DNA of 64,000 bases from Bog-159 sp049516155 (GTDB lineage: Bacteria; Acidobacteriota; Terriglobia; Bryobacterales; Bryobacteraceae): the NCBI GenBank assembly GCA_049516155.1, contig JBEKTJ010000004.1, forward strand, positions 13,359-77,358. The letters are read 5' to 3'. The position numbers were made by a program, and so were the translations under genes. This document shows positions 25,866 to 33,768 of the stretch, in pieces. Numbering within the stretch: position 1 is the first letter of the stretch; every line of letters begins with the position of its first letter. Below the pieces are notes generated by a model. It was not told the DNA's origin, ran no database searches, and saw only the letters and a list, made by a program, of their open reading frames with translations.

Positions 25866-26239
25866 GTGAGGACCAACCGATGGAAGAGTTCATCCAGGGC
25901 CGTCTGCGGCGATTCACACACCCCGCTGTGGACGGGCGACACCTGAATGACGGTGCTGCGCGGGGCCACCAGCCATTGGAAGCGCTCCCGGCGCGATAGC
26001 TTGGCGATGGGTCCGGCATCGGGGTCTCCGGCGCAGATCTTGGGGAAGGCTTCCAGATGCTGCCGGATCAGTTCGAGATCCAGCGCCGGCCACAGCGCCC
26101 GCAGCCGCGCATGGTCGACGTGCACGCTGCAATCCAGAAACGCGCGTTCCTGGCACTGCAAGACCGCTCCCGCGTTCACGAACTCGTCGCGCTCCACGGA
26201 CGGGACTATGCGCAGAATGGCGTAGTCATACGAGAGCAT
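25862..26239 (-). CDS. DUF3037-family protein
   Basis: A 125-residue soluble protein starting LSYDYAILRIVPSVERDEFV, with NAGAVLQCQERAFLDCSVHV and the end SPVHSGVCESPQTALDELF. These are DUF3037 features, and the function is unknown. The ATG at 26239 lies inside the last 14 bases of the HipA-like kinase gene, a frequent neighbour of DUF3037. The overlap implies a stable stoichiometry between the two. Confidence 0.83.
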   Translation of the reverse strand: MLSYDYAILRIVPSVERDEFVNAGAVLQCQERAFLDCSVHVDHARLRALWPALDLELIRQHLEAFPKICAGDPDAGPIAKLSRRERFQWLVAPRSTVIQVSPVHSGVCESPQTALDELFHRLVLT

Positions 26240-27005
26240 TGTGCGCACGCACGGCCTCCTCCACAAATGACGATGCGGCGCTCAGCCGTTCAACCAGGTA
26301 ATCGAGATAGCCTGCGCGCTTGGCCGCCGGAGTGGCCGCCCCCGATTCGGGCAACAGCCAGGTATCCGGAACATCTTCGAGCACGCCGGAAAATACGGCC
26401 TGGCCGAGCCGCGCGCGCAACGAGCTGTCGACAGCCGCAATGCGGTCGGCGCGCGGCAGCAGGACATGTTCGCGAATCGCCGGGAACGGGGATCGCGCGC
26501 GCGCCACGGGATCTTTCCAGTCGTGATGAAAATAGAGCGCCGCGCCGTGATCGATGAAGTACAGCGACTTGTGCCAGCAGAGTAGATTGGGATTGCGCGC
26601 GGTGCGGTCGACATTGGTCACGAACGCATCGAACCACACTGCGCTAGATGCCAACTCGGGCTCCGCGGTGTCGCCGGCGGCCGGATCGAACATCACCGAG
26701 CCGGGCAGAAAATCCATGCCCAGATTCGTTCCCACGCTGGCGCGCAGCAGATCGCGGATCTCGGCGTCGGGCTCGTTGCGTCCCAGCGCCGCATCCACTT
26801 CCACCAGCACCAATTCGGGCACATTGAGTCCCAGCGCGCGGCCGATGCCACCCGCTACGATCTCGGCCACCAATGCCAGCGGGCCTTGTCCCGAGCCGGT
26901 GAACTTCAACACGTAGAGGCCGAGATCGTCGGCTTCGACGAGGGCGGGCAGCGATCCGCCTTCCCGTAGCGGTGTCACATAACGCGTGGCTTGTACGGTA
27001 CGCAA
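26226..27005 (-). CDS. HipA-like kinase
   Basis: About 259 residues starting near LRTVQATRYVTPLREGGSLP, followed by the nucleotide-binding LYVLKFTGSGQGPLAL and LVAEIVAGGIGRALGLNVPE. The kinase catalytic stretch DAFVTNVDRTARNPNLL and metal-binding FIDHGAALYF are visible. This is the compact HipA-family kinase type without the N-subdomain of E. coli HipA. No HipB-like regulator is adjacent; instead DUF3037 overlaps its 3' end. The start is uncertain. The frame is open to 27296, and TTG 27005 or GTG 27023 would fit the conserved N-terminus best. It is divergent from the epimerase gene. Confidence 0.75.
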   Translation of the reverse strand: MRTVQATRYVTPLREGGSLPALVEADDLGLYVLKFTGSGQGPLALVAEIVAGGIGRALGLNVPELVLVEVDAALGRNEPDAEIRDLLRASVGTNLGMDFLPGSVMFDPAAGDTAEPELASSAVWFDAFVTNVDRTARNPNLLCWHKSLYFIDHGAALYFHHDWKDPVARARSPFPAIREHVLLPRADRIAAVDSSLRARLGQAVFSGVLEDVPDTWLLPESGAATPAAKRAGYLDYLVERLSAASSFVEEAVRAHNALV

Positions 27006-27095
27006 GAGAAAAGTGTAGCGCACGCACGCCGGGTGCTGCGTTTTCACACACGCGCGTGAACGCGGCATGCAAAGTACGTGCGTTACATTGTTATT

Positions 27096-27995
27096 ATGAC
27101 CATCGCGATTACCGGCGCTTCCGGTTTTATCGGGCGCCGGCTGATGAAGGCACTCGCCGGCGCAGACCACAGGGTGCGCGTACTGAGCCGGCACGCCGGC
27201 ACGAACCTGCCACCCGGAGTGCAGCTTTACGTTTGGGATGCCATGAAGGGCCCGCCGCCGGAAGAGAGCTTGGATGGCGTGGATGCAGTAATCCATTTGG
27301 CGGGCGAGCCCATCGCGCAGCGCTGGAACGATGAAGTAAAGCAGAAGATCCGGGAAAGCCGCGCCACGGGCACACGGAACCTGGTGCAGGCGCTTTCTAC
27401 GGCCCGCCAGCGTCCGGCGGTGTTGGTCTGCGGATCGGCCATAGGCTACTACGGCTCGCGCGGCGAAGAAATCCTGACCGAGTCCTCAGCGCCCGGCAAG
27501 GGGTTCGTGGCAGATGTTTGCGTGGCGTGGGAGAAGGAATCTGATGTAGCGGAATCGCTCGGTATTCGCCTGGTGAAACTGCGCACTGGCATGGTGCTGG
27601 GCGTCAATGGCGGCGCACTGGCCAAGATGTTGCCGCCATTCAAAGCAGGCATGGGCGGAAAAATGGGGCATGGCGATCAGTGGATGTCCTGGATCCACCT
27701 GGACGATCTGGTGGGTATCATTCAGCACGCGCTGCAAAATCCCGTGCATGGGCCGCTAAACGGGACGTCGCCCAATCCGGTCAAGAACACAGATTTCACG
27801 AAGGCCCTGGGCCACGGCCTTTCCCGGCCGGCCGTGGTCCCCATCCCGGCCTTCACGCTGAAATTTATGTTCGGCGAGATGTCGGAATTGATGTTGGCCA
27901 GCCAACGCGTGCTGCCCAAGGCAACCGAGGCTGCGGGCTATGTATTCCGCTACCCGGCTGTGGACGCTGCGCTGGCAAATATCCTGGCGGCTTGA
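27096..27995 (+). CDS. TIGR01777-family NAD-dependent epimerase-like protein
   Basis: A 299-residue extended-SDR protein. The nucleotide motif ITGASGFIGRRLMKAL is at the N-terminus, INCSAxGYYG-like residues appear as CGSAIGYYGSRGEE, and RLVKLRTGMVLGVNGGALAK and FNGTSPNPVKN-type blocks follow. The C-terminal DUF1731 region is seen as LSRPAVVPIPAFTLKFMFGE. This matches the YfcH/SulA-homolog family, whose reaction is undetermined. ATG 27096 is used because the motif must lie at the very start. Confidence 0.9.
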   Translation: MTIAITGASGFIGRRLMKALAGADHRVRVLSRHAGTNLPPGVQLYVWDAMKGPPPEESLDGVDAVIHLAGEPIAQRWNDEVKQKIRESRATGTRNLVQALSTARQRPAVLVCGSAIGYYGSRGEEILTESSAPGKGFVADVCVAWEKESDVAESLGIRLVKLRTGMVLGVNGGALAKMLPPFKAGMGGKMGHGDQWMSWIHLDDLVGIIQHALQNPVHGPLNGTSPNPVKNTDFTKALGHGLSRPAVVPIPAFTLKFMFGEMSELMLASQRVLPKATEAAGYVFRYPAVDAALANILAA

Positions 27996-28023
27996 AAACA
28001 GTATACAATGCGGTGGATACTGT
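27992..28023 (+). promoter_or_regulatory. Promoter-like hexamers with a dyad upstream of the small zinc-ribbon gene
   Basis: TTGAAA (27992-27997) and GATACT (28016-28021), 18 bases apart, could be a sigma-70 promoter. A 9-bp inverted repeat with one mismatch (27998-28006 and 28015-28023, ACAGTATAC and GGATACTGT) occupies the spacer, a plausible operator position. The dyad lacks a following T-run, so it does not look like a terminator. Confidence 0.4.
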
Positions 28024-28066
28024 ACAGTGGCAGGTTGGGTGCTGTTCAATACGAGTTGGAGTAAAT

Positions 28067-28243
28067 ATGTCCGAAATAGGTCAAACCAGTCCTGAAAGTG
28101 GCCGCTATCGATGTGCGATATGCGGCGCCGAAATCCACGTGGAGGCTGGGGAAGCGTTTCCAGCATGCGCCAGCAAGGACCACAGCCCGCGCTGGGTGCT
28201 CTGCGAAGAGCTTATTTTAAGCATGGCAGGCGCGGGCCGGTAG
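28067..28243 (+). CDS. Small zinc-ribbon (rubredoxin-like knuckle) protein
   Basis: A 58-residue protein with GGAG six bases before its ATG. It contains one CAICG knuckle and a distal FPACASKDHSPRWVLCEE segment, so four cysteines and a histidine could bind zinc or iron as in small desulforedoxin-like or zinc-ribbon proteins. The function is unknown. It ends four bases before the stop of the convergent ADOP permease gene. Confidence 0.72.
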   Translation: MSEIGQTSPESGRYRCAICGAEIHVEAGEAFPACASKDHSPRWVLCEELILSMAGAGR

Positions 28244-28247
28244 CTCT

Positions 28248-30932
28248 CTACTCGTGGCGCAGTGCTTGGATAGGTTGGACTGCGGCGGCGCGCCGCGCGG
28301 GAAGGAACGCGGCCAGCACCCCGACGGCCAGCAGAACCGCGATCGTCAACGTAAAAGTCAGCGGATCGTTTGGACGGACACCGTAGAGGAGCGATGCGCC
28401 GATACGGCCGGCGGCCAGCGACAGCGGCAACCCGATGGCCACGCCTAGCGCGATCAGCAGCAGGCCGCCGCGCAGCACCATCCACTGGATCTTGGCCGGC
28501 GGCGCTCCGAGCGCAATCCGCAGGCCGATTTCCGCGGTACGCCGCGCGACCGAGTACGCCATAACGCCGTAGATACCGATGGCCGCCAGCAGCAAGGCCA
28601 GGCCGCCGAAAAATCCGCTCAGGGTGGCGACCATGCGGTCGACAAAGATGGAATCGTCCACCCGCTCGCGCAGGGTGCGCGGCTCTACCAGCGCCACCTC
28701 GGGGTCGAGGCGGCTAAGCTCGCGCCGTATCGCCGGCAGCAATGCCCCGGGTGGCGCCGGTGTGCGCACTAACAGTGTGGGATCGAACCTCACCTCGCCG
28801 TCGCGAAACGGCACGTACACGGTGGGCTTCGCGGATGTCCTCAGGCCATCGTGTAAAATGTCGCGGACCAGGCCAACAATGAAAGTCGGCTCGCCGCCCT
28901 CCGGTTTGGAGTCGTCAAAGCTAATGACGCGCCCAATAGGGTCCGCTATGCCGGGCAGATACTCGTGGATAAAAGCCTCGTTGACTACAGCGGTCTTGCG
29001 TGTGGAATGCAGGTCGCCCGCGCTGAACTCCCGGCCCTGCAGCGGTCGTATTCCAATGGTCTCGAAGTAGGCGGGACCGATGCCTTGCATTGCCACCTCG
29101 TCTCCTTCTCGTGCCGTGCGGATTGATCCGGGGACGCGAATGCCGGCGGTCCATGAGCCGCCCCGGTAAGGACCCGGCACACCATAACTAACCGATGCGA
29201 TGCCGGGTAAGCCGGCCAAGCGAGCGAGCAGGATCTCGCGATGCTTAGCCTTGTCGGCGCCCTTCCAAGCTTGGGGATAGTCCAGCGAAAAAGCAATTAC
29301 GTTCTGCGTGGTGAAGCCGGGATTGATGGAGCGCAGTCCCGCCAAGCTGTGCGCGAACAATCCGGCCGCCACCACCAGCACCACGGAAAGCGCCACCTGC
29401 GTCACCACCAGAGCTTTGCGAAAGCCGGCGCGCGCGCCGCGGCCGGGTTGCTGCGATCCGCCATCTTTCAGGGCGGCCGCGGGATCGAGAGACGTTGCGC
29501 GCAAAGCCGGCGCCAGACCGAAGAGCAAGGCCGAAAGAACGGAGATACCCAGGGTGAACGCCAGCACGGCGCCATCCGGGGACACATGGAACGACTCCGC
29601 GTAGCCGGGCGGCAGAAACAGGAGCATGTAACGCTCGCCCCAAATGGCGAATGCCAGACCCAAAACGCTGCCCAGCATGGCGAGCAGCAGGCTCTCGATC
29701 AGCCATTGCCGGACCAGGCGGCGGCGCGTGGCGCCCAACGAGAAGCGCATGGCAATTTCGCGGCGGCGGGCGGCCCCGCGGGCAATCAGCAGGTTGGCAA
29801 CGTTGGCGCAGGCGATCAACAGCACCAGGCCAACCGTCCCCATCAATATCGTCAACGGCTCTCCGAAAGCCTCGCGCAGCATGGAGATGCCCAAGCCGCC
29901 GTCGCGGACTTCGATCTTCTGCGACAAGGCCCACTTGCCGAACGCGCTATCGCGCTGGCCGCCATAGACGCTCATCAGATACTGCTGCATGATGGTGTTG
30001 GCTGCCGCCTGGACGCGGCTGCGCGATATCTCCGGCCGGCGGCGGGCCATGATCCACACCCAATGGTTGCCGGGCTGCATGATCTGGCCGGGGCTCATCA
30101 TGGCGGGCGCCCACATATCGGCATGGCTTTCGACCGCCACACCATGAAAGCCCGCCGCAGCCACGCCAATGACCGTAAGAGACTGCCCATCCACCGTTAG
30201 CACGCGGCCCAGAATGGCCGGGTCGAGCGCCATCCGGTTGCGCCAGAAATCGTGACTCAGCACCACCAGCGGGTGACCCTGCGGGACGCGGTTGTCATCG
30301 TCGGTGAAGAGCCGCCCGATGGCCGGCTTCACTCCCAAAACATCGAAGTAATTGCCGGTGACGTACTCGCGCTCGACATATTCGACGGAATTGCTATGGC
30401 CCGGATCGAAGCGGACTTTGTCGGCGCTGCTGCGGGCGAACACTCCGGTGAACAGATCGCCGTGCTTACGGAACTCCAGATAGAGCGGATACGCGGCGTA
30501 CCCCTTGCCCCAGCCGCCGGTCCTATAGAGAGACACGAGCTGGTCCGGCTTTTCGACCGGCAGCATGCGCAGCATGAGGGCGTTGACGAAAGAAAAAATA
30601 GCGGTGTTGGCGCCGATGCCCAGCGCGAGGGAGAGCACGGCGGCCAGCGTGAATACGGGATTGCGGCGCAGGCCGCGGAGCGCATACCTCACATCCTTCG
30701 CCAGGATCTCGACCCAGGGAACTCCGCGGCGGTCGCGGTAGGATTCTTTCATCTGCTCGAGGCCGCCAAATTCGCGGCGGGCCGCTGCGCGCGCGGCGTC
30801 CGCAGCGACGCCCTGTTGGCGCAGTTCAGCGGCGCGCATTTCCAAATGGACTTCCACTTCTTCGCTGAGCTCGCGGTCCCAGCGCCGCCGCGCGAGGAGC
30901 GAGGCCAGACGTTTCCATAGCGTGCGCATCAT
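28248..30932 (-). CDS. ADOP-type ABC transporter permease with N-terminal cytoplasmic domain
   Basis: An 894-residue membrane protein. Residues 1-75 (RRWDRELSEEVEVHLEMRAA) are the cytoplasmic helical domain found in many acidobacterial ADOP proteins. Then come the first helix (LSLALGIGANTAIFSFVNAL), a MacB periplasmic core, an FtsX block (LLIACANVANLLIARGAARR), a second periplasmic part and a C-terminal FtsX block ending RRAAAVQPIQALRHE. No ATPase partner is nearby. A PadR-type regulator ends seven bases upstream, the standard ADOP-PadR operon. It probably exports or senses a small hydrophobic compound, which is inference. Confidence 0.94.
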   Translation of the reverse strand: MMRTLWKRLASLLARRRWDRELSEEVEVHLEMRAAELRQQGVAADAARAAARREFGGLEQMKESYRDRRGVPWVEILAKDVRYALRGLRRNPVFTLAAVLSLALGIGANTAIFSFVNALMLRMLPVEKPDQLVSLYRTGGWGKGYAAYPLYLEFRKHGDLFTGVFARSSADKVRFDPGHSNSVEYVEREYVTGNYFDVLGVKPAIGRLFTDDDNRVPQGHPLVVLSHDFWRNRMALDPAILGRVLTVDGQSLTVIGVAAAGFHGVAVESHADMWAPAMMSPGQIMQPGNHWVWIMARRRPEISRSRVQAAANTIMQQYLMSVYGGQRDSAFGKWALSQKIEVRDGGLGISMLREAFGEPLTILMGTVGLVLLIACANVANLLIARGAARRREIAMRFSLGATRRRLVRQWLIESLLLAMLGSVLGLAFAIWGERYMLLFLPPGYAESFHVSPDGAVLAFTLGISVLSALLFGLAPALRATSLDPAAALKDGGSQQPGRGARAGFRKALVVTQVALSVVLVVAAGLFAHSLAGLRSINPGFTTQNVIAFSLDYPQAWKGADKAKHREILLARLAGLPGIASVSYGVPGPYRGGSWTAGIRVPGSIRTAREGDEVAMQGIGPAYFETIGIRPLQGREFSAGDLHSTRKTAVVNEAFIHEYLPGIADPIGRVISFDDSKPEGGEPTFIVGLVRDILHDGLRTSAKPTVYVPFRDGEVRFDPTLLVRTPAPPGALLPAIRRELSRLDPEVALVEPRTLRERVDDSIFVDRMVATLSGFFGGLALLLAAIGIYGVMAYSVARRTAEIGLRIALGAPPAKIQWMVLRGGLLLIALGVAIGLPLSLAAGRIGASLLYGVRPNDPLTFTLTIAVLLAVGVLAAFLPARRAAAVQPIQALRHE

Positions 30933-30938
30933 ACCCTC

Positions 30939-31283
30939 CTATTCGGCCACCCGCAGAAACCGGTTCATGAGCGCGACGGTGCGCTCCCAATCGTCCATTT
31001 CGCGGGCGATCTGTTTGCGGCCGGCTTTGGTCAGTTCGTAGAACTTCGCGCGGCGATTGCTATCGGATAAGCCCCAGCGGGAGCCGATCCAGCCGCGCTG
31101 TTCCAGACGGAGCAGCGCCGGATATAAGGTGCCCTGGTTCAATTCGAGCGCGCCGGCGGAGATTTGCTGGATGCGCTTGGCCAGCCCGAAGCCGTGTTGC
31201 GGCCCCATGGCTTGGAGGGTGCGCAGGACCATCAGGTCGAGGGTGCCCTGCAAAACGTCGGGTTTGGAATTTCTTGTAGACAT
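30939..31283 (-). CDS. PadR-family transcriptional regulator (acidobacterial type)
   Basis: A 114-residue winged-helix protein. DVLQGTLDLMVLRTLQAMGP and HGFGLAKRIQQISAGALELN form the helix-turn-helix, LYPALLRLEQRGWIGSRWG the wing, and a C-terminal helix ends DDWERTVALMNRFLRVAE for dimerisation. It probably represses its own operon with the ADOP permease. The ATG has no ribosome site of the usual purine type. Confidence 0.93.
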   Translation of the reverse strand: MSTRNSKPDVLQGTLDLMVLRTLQAMGPQHGFGLAKRIQQISAGALELNQGTLYPALLRLEQRGWIGSRWGLSDSNRRAKFYELTKAGRKQIAREMDDWERTVALMNRFLRVAE

Positions 31284-31384
31284 CCAAAAGGAGTATGCCG
31301 CTTTTCCTTTAGAATGTCAAGAGGTAGGTAGGAGGCAGGCGGCCTGGGGGGCCGCCGCAGGCGCGGAGCCCGTCCCACGCCGGA

Positions 31385-32569
31385 TTAGCGCGGGCTGCCG
31401 AGGGAGACGCGAATCGATTGCGCCACACTGCCGTCATCCGGCCCGTATATCTCAAGCCGGAACCGGATGTCGTCGGTGGCCGCCGTATGCAGATAGTTTC
31501 CGATCGCAAGTTGGCTCTTGTCCAAATTGACGGTGGTTTCGGTATTTCCGTCGCGGATGGACAAGCTGGCGCGCCGCGCCGTCGCGACTTCGCGCGCATT
31601 CCGGTTCCAAGTCAGCAGCAGGTCCGGCGGATTTCGCGCCACTTGCAAACCCAAAGCCGAAGTTGCGGGCGTGAAAGCGGCCGCCTCTTCCCGCTGCGGC
31701 CGCGGCGCGCCCAAGTAAGTCACCACGGATATGACCAAAGCCAAGCTGGCAATCGAGATGGTAGCGGCGCGGAGCAGCAGGCCTTGCCCTGCGCGCGGAG
31801 CATTGCTTCGCAGGGTGCGCGCCGCGGCCGTCACGAGGGGCTGTTGGACGGAAAGTTCAAATTCCGGCACGGGGGATGGCTCGGTCAATGCCGCTCTGCG
31901 GAAAAGATCTGCCAGATCGTCGGGCAGATCGCCGTTCGACGTATCGATCCAGCAGGCAGGAACGTCATCGCGCAGGGCATCCGGCAAGCCCGGCGGCTCG
32001 CTAACGGCCGCGGATAACGCCGGTGCAAGCGCCAGGGCCACCTCCAGCGAGCTGAATTCGGATTGGAGCACGCCGTCTTCCCAAACGAAGAAACCGGCGG
32101 TACAAGCTCTATTGCCGGCGGCGGTTTTGATCAACAGGAACACGCTGGCCGGCGCCTGGAAGTAACTCTCGATCACCAGCAGGTCGGACGCCGACAGCGA
32201 CAGACCGTCGCGCATGTGGCTGCGGTAATAGCCGATAACGGCAGGCGCATCGGGAGATTCACATCCCGCCAGAGCCGCACTTAGCAGCGCGGCCTCCAGT
32301 TTCGGTGTATCCGCGCCGGATAGTGCATAAAGCGGCCCGTCGGCATGAGAACACGGCACGGGCACGAAGTCGTCTATGATCGTGGTCGGCCTGCCCCCAT
32401 CCTGCACCGTGCGGCCCAGCAAGATCCCCCCGGCTTCCGCTCCGCCATCCGCGCCGCGCAAGACCTCGGCTTGCAGACGATCGGCCATTTCGGAGTGCAT
32501 GTATATCCGGACGCATCCGCTGGTCTCCTCCCAGTGGTAATACTCGGCGAGGTTGAAGCCGGCTGTCAT
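31385..32569 (-). CDS. Membrane-anchored JAMM/MPN-like protein with altered metal motif
   Basis: A 394-residue protein. Residues about 18-170 have the Mov34/MPN (JAMM) shape: Glu45 in EAGGILLGR, then GYYRSHMRDGLSLSASDLL. The JAMM metal pattern H-S-H-P-x6-S-x2-D reads R116-S-H118-M-x6-S126-x2-D129, so the first zinc histidine is an arginine and the proline a methionine. Activity as a metallo-isopeptidase is therefore doubtful. A single membrane helix (about 265-285, ISIASLALVISVVTYLG) and a C-terminal beta-rich domain follow. It is the last gene of the seven-gene unit, and its ATG overlaps the TGA of the upstream acyltransferase gene. Confidence 0.72.
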   Translation of the reverse strand: MTAGFNLAEYYHWEETSGCVRIYMHSEMADRLQAEVLRGADGGAEAGGILLGRTVQDGGRPTTIIDDFVPVPCSHADGPLYALSGADTPKLEAALLSAALAGCESPDAPAVIGYYRSHMRDGLSLSASDLLVIESYFQAPASVFLLIKTAAGNRACTAGFFVWEDGVLQSEFSSLEVALALAPALSAAVSEPPGLPDALRDDVPACWIDTSNGDLPDDLADLFRRAALTEPSPVPEFELSVQQPLVTAAARTLRSNAPRAGQGLLLRAATISIASLALVISVVTYLGAPRPQREEAAAFTPATSALGLQVARNPPDLLLTWNRNAREVATARRASLSIRDGNTETTVNLDKSQLAIGNYLHTAATDDIRFRLEIYGPDDGSVAQSIRVSLGSPR

Positions 32570-33768
32570 GCGGTGAATCTCCTTACTACTTTACTATCCA
32601 GTAGCGGGGTGAGGAGGGTTCTAGCGCTGCGCATGACGGCATGGAGACCCGCCGCCAGCCGCAAACTCCACTGCGCGGCGACGCTAACCGGGCGCCGGTC
32701 GAAGAAGCGGAGCGTGGTGTTTTCGTGCGCGCGACCGGCCCATTGCGTCTTGTAGGGTTCATCGCCGCGCAAGAAATCGAAGGTGGCGTGCCCGGCGCCG
32801 ATGGTTTGCTCGATGGCGCAACCAATCAGGACCTGGCCCAGACCGTAGCGCGCCCAGGCGGGGTGCATGCCGCACTGATAGAACTGAAAAGTCCGGCCCA
32901 CGGAGAAGCCATAGAGGGCCGCTATGGCGTCGCCGCCCGCTGTAAGCAGGAAAAGCTTAACCAACCCTTGCGCCGCCAGAACGCGCATGGCCTCGGCGTG
33001 AAATTCGGGGACCCGCGGGGCCAGGAACGCGCTGTCCGCCGCGCGCTGTTCGAAGCGCATGCGGTGCAACGCAATCAGGGCGGGAAAATGACGTTCCAGT
33101 TCGGCGGCGCCCGAAATGGCCAGACATTCCGCTTGATGTTCCTGCCGCAGAGCCCGCCACCGGCGCCGGTAATTGGCCCGCAAGCCGGTACCGATACCGG
33201 CCAGGTATTTCTCAAAGGTGGACGGCAACGGAATATAGCGGCAGACGCGGCGGCCGGCTTCGAAGACCGGCATGCCTCGACCGGTCAACTCCGCCGTCAG
33301 AGCCGCCATGAGCGGCGAGTCGGGGGTGTCGCACAGTTCAATGTAGTCCCAAAGGCGGCGATGCGTAAACAGTAGCCGCGCCGTCTCCGCCGCCGCCGCC
33401 GCGGCGAATCGTGGATCGGCCAAAACGGTCAGATAGTCCGACCCCACGTGTTCATCGGCCAGGAAGCCAAGACGGCGCGCACCCATACCCGCGGACGAAC
33501 GCGCAATATAAAAAGGCGCTACGGCGACCAGTTGCCCGGTCGAATCGCGCACCGCGATTATCGCCAGTTGGCCCTTTCCGAAATGCTTCCACCAGGTGGA
33601 CATCCAGCCGAAGCGCAGGAAGATATTCTCCGGATTGGCGCGCTGAAACAGTTCGTCCCACTCCGCGCCGAGCCGGCGGAACTCCTCCACCGTGGCGATC
33701 CAGGAGGCCTGCACGGTTCCGCCGATCGCCGGCCGCGCCTCGGCAGCGTCGAGTACAGTAGCCGTCAT
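32566..33768 (-). CDS. FemAB/CelD-like GNAT acyltransferase, copy 1
   Basis: A 400-residue soluble protein of the BioF2-like / CelD-type GNAT family (PF13480-like). Landmarks are FLRFGWMSTWWKHFGKGQLA, the middle FEKYLAGIGTGLRANYRRRW and the acetyl-CoA region LTAGGDAIAALYGFSVGRTF followed by FYQCGMHPAWARYGLGQVLI and FDFLRGDEPYKTQW. Such enzymes acylate sugars or polysaccharide intermediates. A second family member lies three genes upstream (37361-38479). Its ATG shares one base with the TAA of the PRTase-kinase-HAD gene. Confidence 0.85.
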   Translation of the reverse strand: MTATVLDAAEARPAIGGTVQASWIATVEEFRRLGAEWDELFQRANPENIFLRFGWMSTWWKHFGKGQLAIIAVRDSTGQLVAVAPFYIARSSAGMGARRLGFLADEHVGSDYLTVLADPRFAAAAAAETARLLFTHRRLWDYIELCDTPDSPLMAALTAELTGRGMPVFEAGRRVCRYIPLPSTFEKYLAGIGTGLRANYRRRWRALRQEHQAECLAISGAAELERHFPALIALHRMRFEQRAADSAFLAPRVPEFHAEAMRVLAAQGLVKLFLLTAGGDAIAALYGFSVGRTFQFYQCGMHPAWARYGLGQVLIGCAIEQTIGAGHATFDFLRGDEPYKTQWAGRAHENTTLRFFDRRPVSVAAQWSLRLAAGLHAVMRSARTLLTPLLDSKVVRRFTA

